This document shows positions 62,831 through 64,000 of a stretch of DNA of 64,000 nucleotides, one piece after another (the stretch's first letter is position 1; the number at the start of each line of letters is the position of its first letter). The stretch comes from Mesorhizobium sp. B4-1-4. GTDB taxonomy: Bacteria > Pseudomonadota > Alphaproteobacteria > Rhizobiales > Rhizobiaceae. The DNA lies in the NCBI RefSeq assembly GCF_006439395.2, contig NZ_CP083950.1:4701001-4765000 (forward strand), read 5' to 3'. Position numbers and translations under genes: made by a program. The notes below the pieces were generated by a model. The model searched no databases and was not told the origin of the DNA. It was given only the letters and a program-made list of their open reading frames with translations.

Positions 62831-63625
62831 TCATGCAGCCTTTGCTTTTCCGGTTCCCTCATGCGCCGCCTTGGTGCGGGCCTGCAGGTCGCGCAATGTG
62901 TTGAGTTCGAGATCGCTTGGCGCCGGCGTCTCGTCAAGCGCCTCGGCGAACCTGACGACCCAGCCACAGGTCTCCTGCACCTGCTGGCGTGTGACGCCGG
63001 GATGCAGCGACACGACCGTGAATTCCTTGGTCACCGGGTCTGGTTTCCAGATCGCAAGGTCGGTGATCAGCAAAGTGGGCCCGGCCGTCTCGATGCCGAG
63101 GCGCTTTCGGTGATCACCGCCCTCGCCGTGGCCGAAGGAGGTGAAGAAGTCGATCTTTTCGACCATTCCACGCCTTGTCTGCGCCATGGTGATGTAGATC
63201 TCCTTCGACGAGGTCGCGATCTCCGGCGCGCCGCCGCCGCCGGGAAGCCGGGTCTTGGGGTGGAAATAGTCGCCGATGACCGTGGTGTTGATGTTGCCGA
63301 ACTTGTCGAGTTGGGCAGCCCCGAGGAAACCGATCGAGATGCGGCCACCCTGCAGCCAGTAGCGGAACATTTCCGGCACCGCGACGGTGGTGACCGCGGT
63401 TTCGGACAGTTCGCCGTCGCCGATCGACAGCGGCAGCACGTCAGGCGCGGTGCCGATCGTGCCGCTTTCATAGATCAGCGTGATGTCGGGTGCATGCGTC
63501 AGCCTCGCCACGTTGCAAGCGGCGGAGGGCGCACCGATGCCGACGAAACAGACATCGTCGTTCTTCAACGCGCGGCTGGCTGCGATCGTCATCATCTCGT
63601 TGGGAGTGAAACCCCGTTCGCTCAT
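62831..63625 (-). CDS. 3-oxoadipate CoA-transferase subunit B (CatJ/GctB-like)
   Basis: 264 residues. Family-I CoA-transferase; the active-site Glu lies in LIYESGTIGTAP, the ESG form seen in GctB/CatJ rather than the SENG form of PcaJ. GFLGAAQLDKFGNINTTVIG and KRLGIETAGPTLLITDLAIW support GctB-like. Transfers CoA from succinyl-CoA to 3-oxoadipate. Start overlaps the subunit A stop (ATGA). Confidence 0.9.
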   Translation of the reverse strand: MSERGFTPNEMMTIAASRALKNDDVCFVGIGAPSAACNVARLTHAPDITLIYESGTIGTAPDVLPLSIGDGELSETAVTTVAVPEMFRYWLQGGRISIGFLGAAQLDKFGNINTTVIGDYFHPKTRLPGGGGAPEIATSSKEIYITMAQTRRGMVEKIDFFTSFGHGEGGDHRKRLGIETAGPTLLITDLAIWKPDPVTKEFTVVSLHPGVTRQQVQETCGWVVRFAEALDETPAPSDLELNTLRDLQARTKAAHEGTGKAKAA

Positions 63626-64000
63626 GCCGCTTTCCTCAAATGTTCGACGCGGGCCGCGAAATCACCGGCGCTCTTGCCGATGACGTTCGCCTGCATCCAC
63701 GCCTGGAACTTGCCACGGTCAGCGGCGATCTCGTCCCATTCGAGATAGGCGGCATTGTCGCGCGCATAATAGCCATGCGCGTAGGAGGGGTGCGATCCAC
63801 CGGGTACGACCGAGATCGCCGCGATCGTCCAGCGCGGCAGCACAGTCAGATTGGGGTGCAGATCGTCGAAATTGTCGACCACTTCCTCCACCGTCACCAC
63901 CGCGCGCCTGGCCGCCAGCACAGCCTCCTTCTGGATGCCGATGATGCCTTCAACCAGAACATTGCCTTTGCGGTCGGCCTTCTGCGCATGGATGAAGGTG
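63622..64000 (-). CDS. 3-oxoadipate CoA-transferase subunit A (CatI/GctA-like), C-terminal part
   Basis: Only the last 125 codons are in the window; the 5' part is beyond the right edge. Visible: FIHAQKADRKGNVLVEGIIG, then VTVEEVVDNFDDLHPNLTVL, and VVPGGSHPSYAHGYYARDN, as in GctA/CatI. Its stop overlaps the subunit B start. With subunit B and PcaF it makes the last two steps of aromatic degradation through beta-ketoadipate. Confidence 0.88.
   Translation of the reverse strand, partial: TFIHAQKADRKGNVLVEGIIGIQKEAVLAARRAVVTVEEVVDNFDDLHPNLTVLPRWTIAAISVVPGGSHPSYAHGYYARDNAAYLEWDEIAADRGKFQAWMQANVIGKSAGDFAARVEHLRKAA

Overview
The window reads as chromosomal DNA of a rhizobial alphaproteobacterium, most likely Mesorhizobium or a close relative. 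The evidence is uniformly GC-rich coding sequence, a giant 180-kDa-class NAD-glutamate dehydrogenase, a Usg protein, an SDHAF4-type protein, PcaF/CatJ-type beta-ketoadipate genes, many solute-binding-protein ABC importers, and a dozen palindromic intergenic mosaic repeats of the RIME type seen in rhizobia. The species call is inference from gene content only.

Layout. 1-8.4 kb: start of a LysR regulator divergent from an MFS exporter, an aldo/keto reductase with a frameshifted C-terminus, usg, acetyl-CoA synthetase (acs), a MOSC protein, a sugar-phosphate isomerase-like protein and a cyclopropane-fatty-acid-synthase family methyltransferase. 8.6-8.8 kb: a short transcript-like unit with a 23-codon ORF behind a Shine-Dalgarno that is a complete match to the 16S 3' end, followed by a terminator. 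9-18.5 kb: transglutaminase-like protein, HAD phosphatase, SDHAF4 homologue, htpX-rsmB, a heparinase II/III family protein, purH and a UMF1-type transporter. 18.8-33.7 kb: NAD-GDH, AhpD-like and YCII proteins, DUF1062, typA, a PhoD phosphatase, an MFS/TetR pair with a clear operator, ppa and a GNAT acetyltransferase. 33.9-41.7 kb: a lemA plus two TPM-domain genes, a pyridoxal-kinase-like gene, DUF429, beta-carbonic anhydrase and an M3 oligopeptidase. 41.9-49.7 kb: a carbohydrate ABC import locus (M81 protein, two permeases, binding protein, SDR, ATPase, RpiR regulator). 49.8-50.6 kb: DUF167, YggT and tRNA-Ala(CGC).

50.9-55.2 kb is the unusual part. After the tRNA comes a frameshifted HTH regulator, an AT-richer leader holding two tandem hairpins that can also pair in an alternative way, a 31-codon peptide gene, another hairpin, and then a tightly packed operon: a SagB-type flavin oxidoreductase, two or three small proteins of unknown family, and a BiuH-like isochorismatase-fold amidohydrolase. 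A 51-residue single-span membrane peptide lies convergently at the end. I read this as a candidate ribosomally synthesised, post-translationally modified peptide (RiPP) locus that has SagB but no visible YcaO cyclodehydratase, radical SAM enzyme or dedicated exporter.

55.5-64 kb: an SDR gene, a BMP-family ABC importer (binding protein, two-domain ATPase, two permeases) whose genes are separated by RIME-like repeats, and the 3' part of a CatI/CatJ/PcaF-type operon for the last steps of the beta-ketoadipate pathway, running off the right edge.

The window holds two clear frameshifts relative to family expectation (aldo/keto reductase C-terminus; HTH regulator) and one possible one (small gene at 53.5 kb). 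They may be real lesions or sequencing errors; raw reads would decide.
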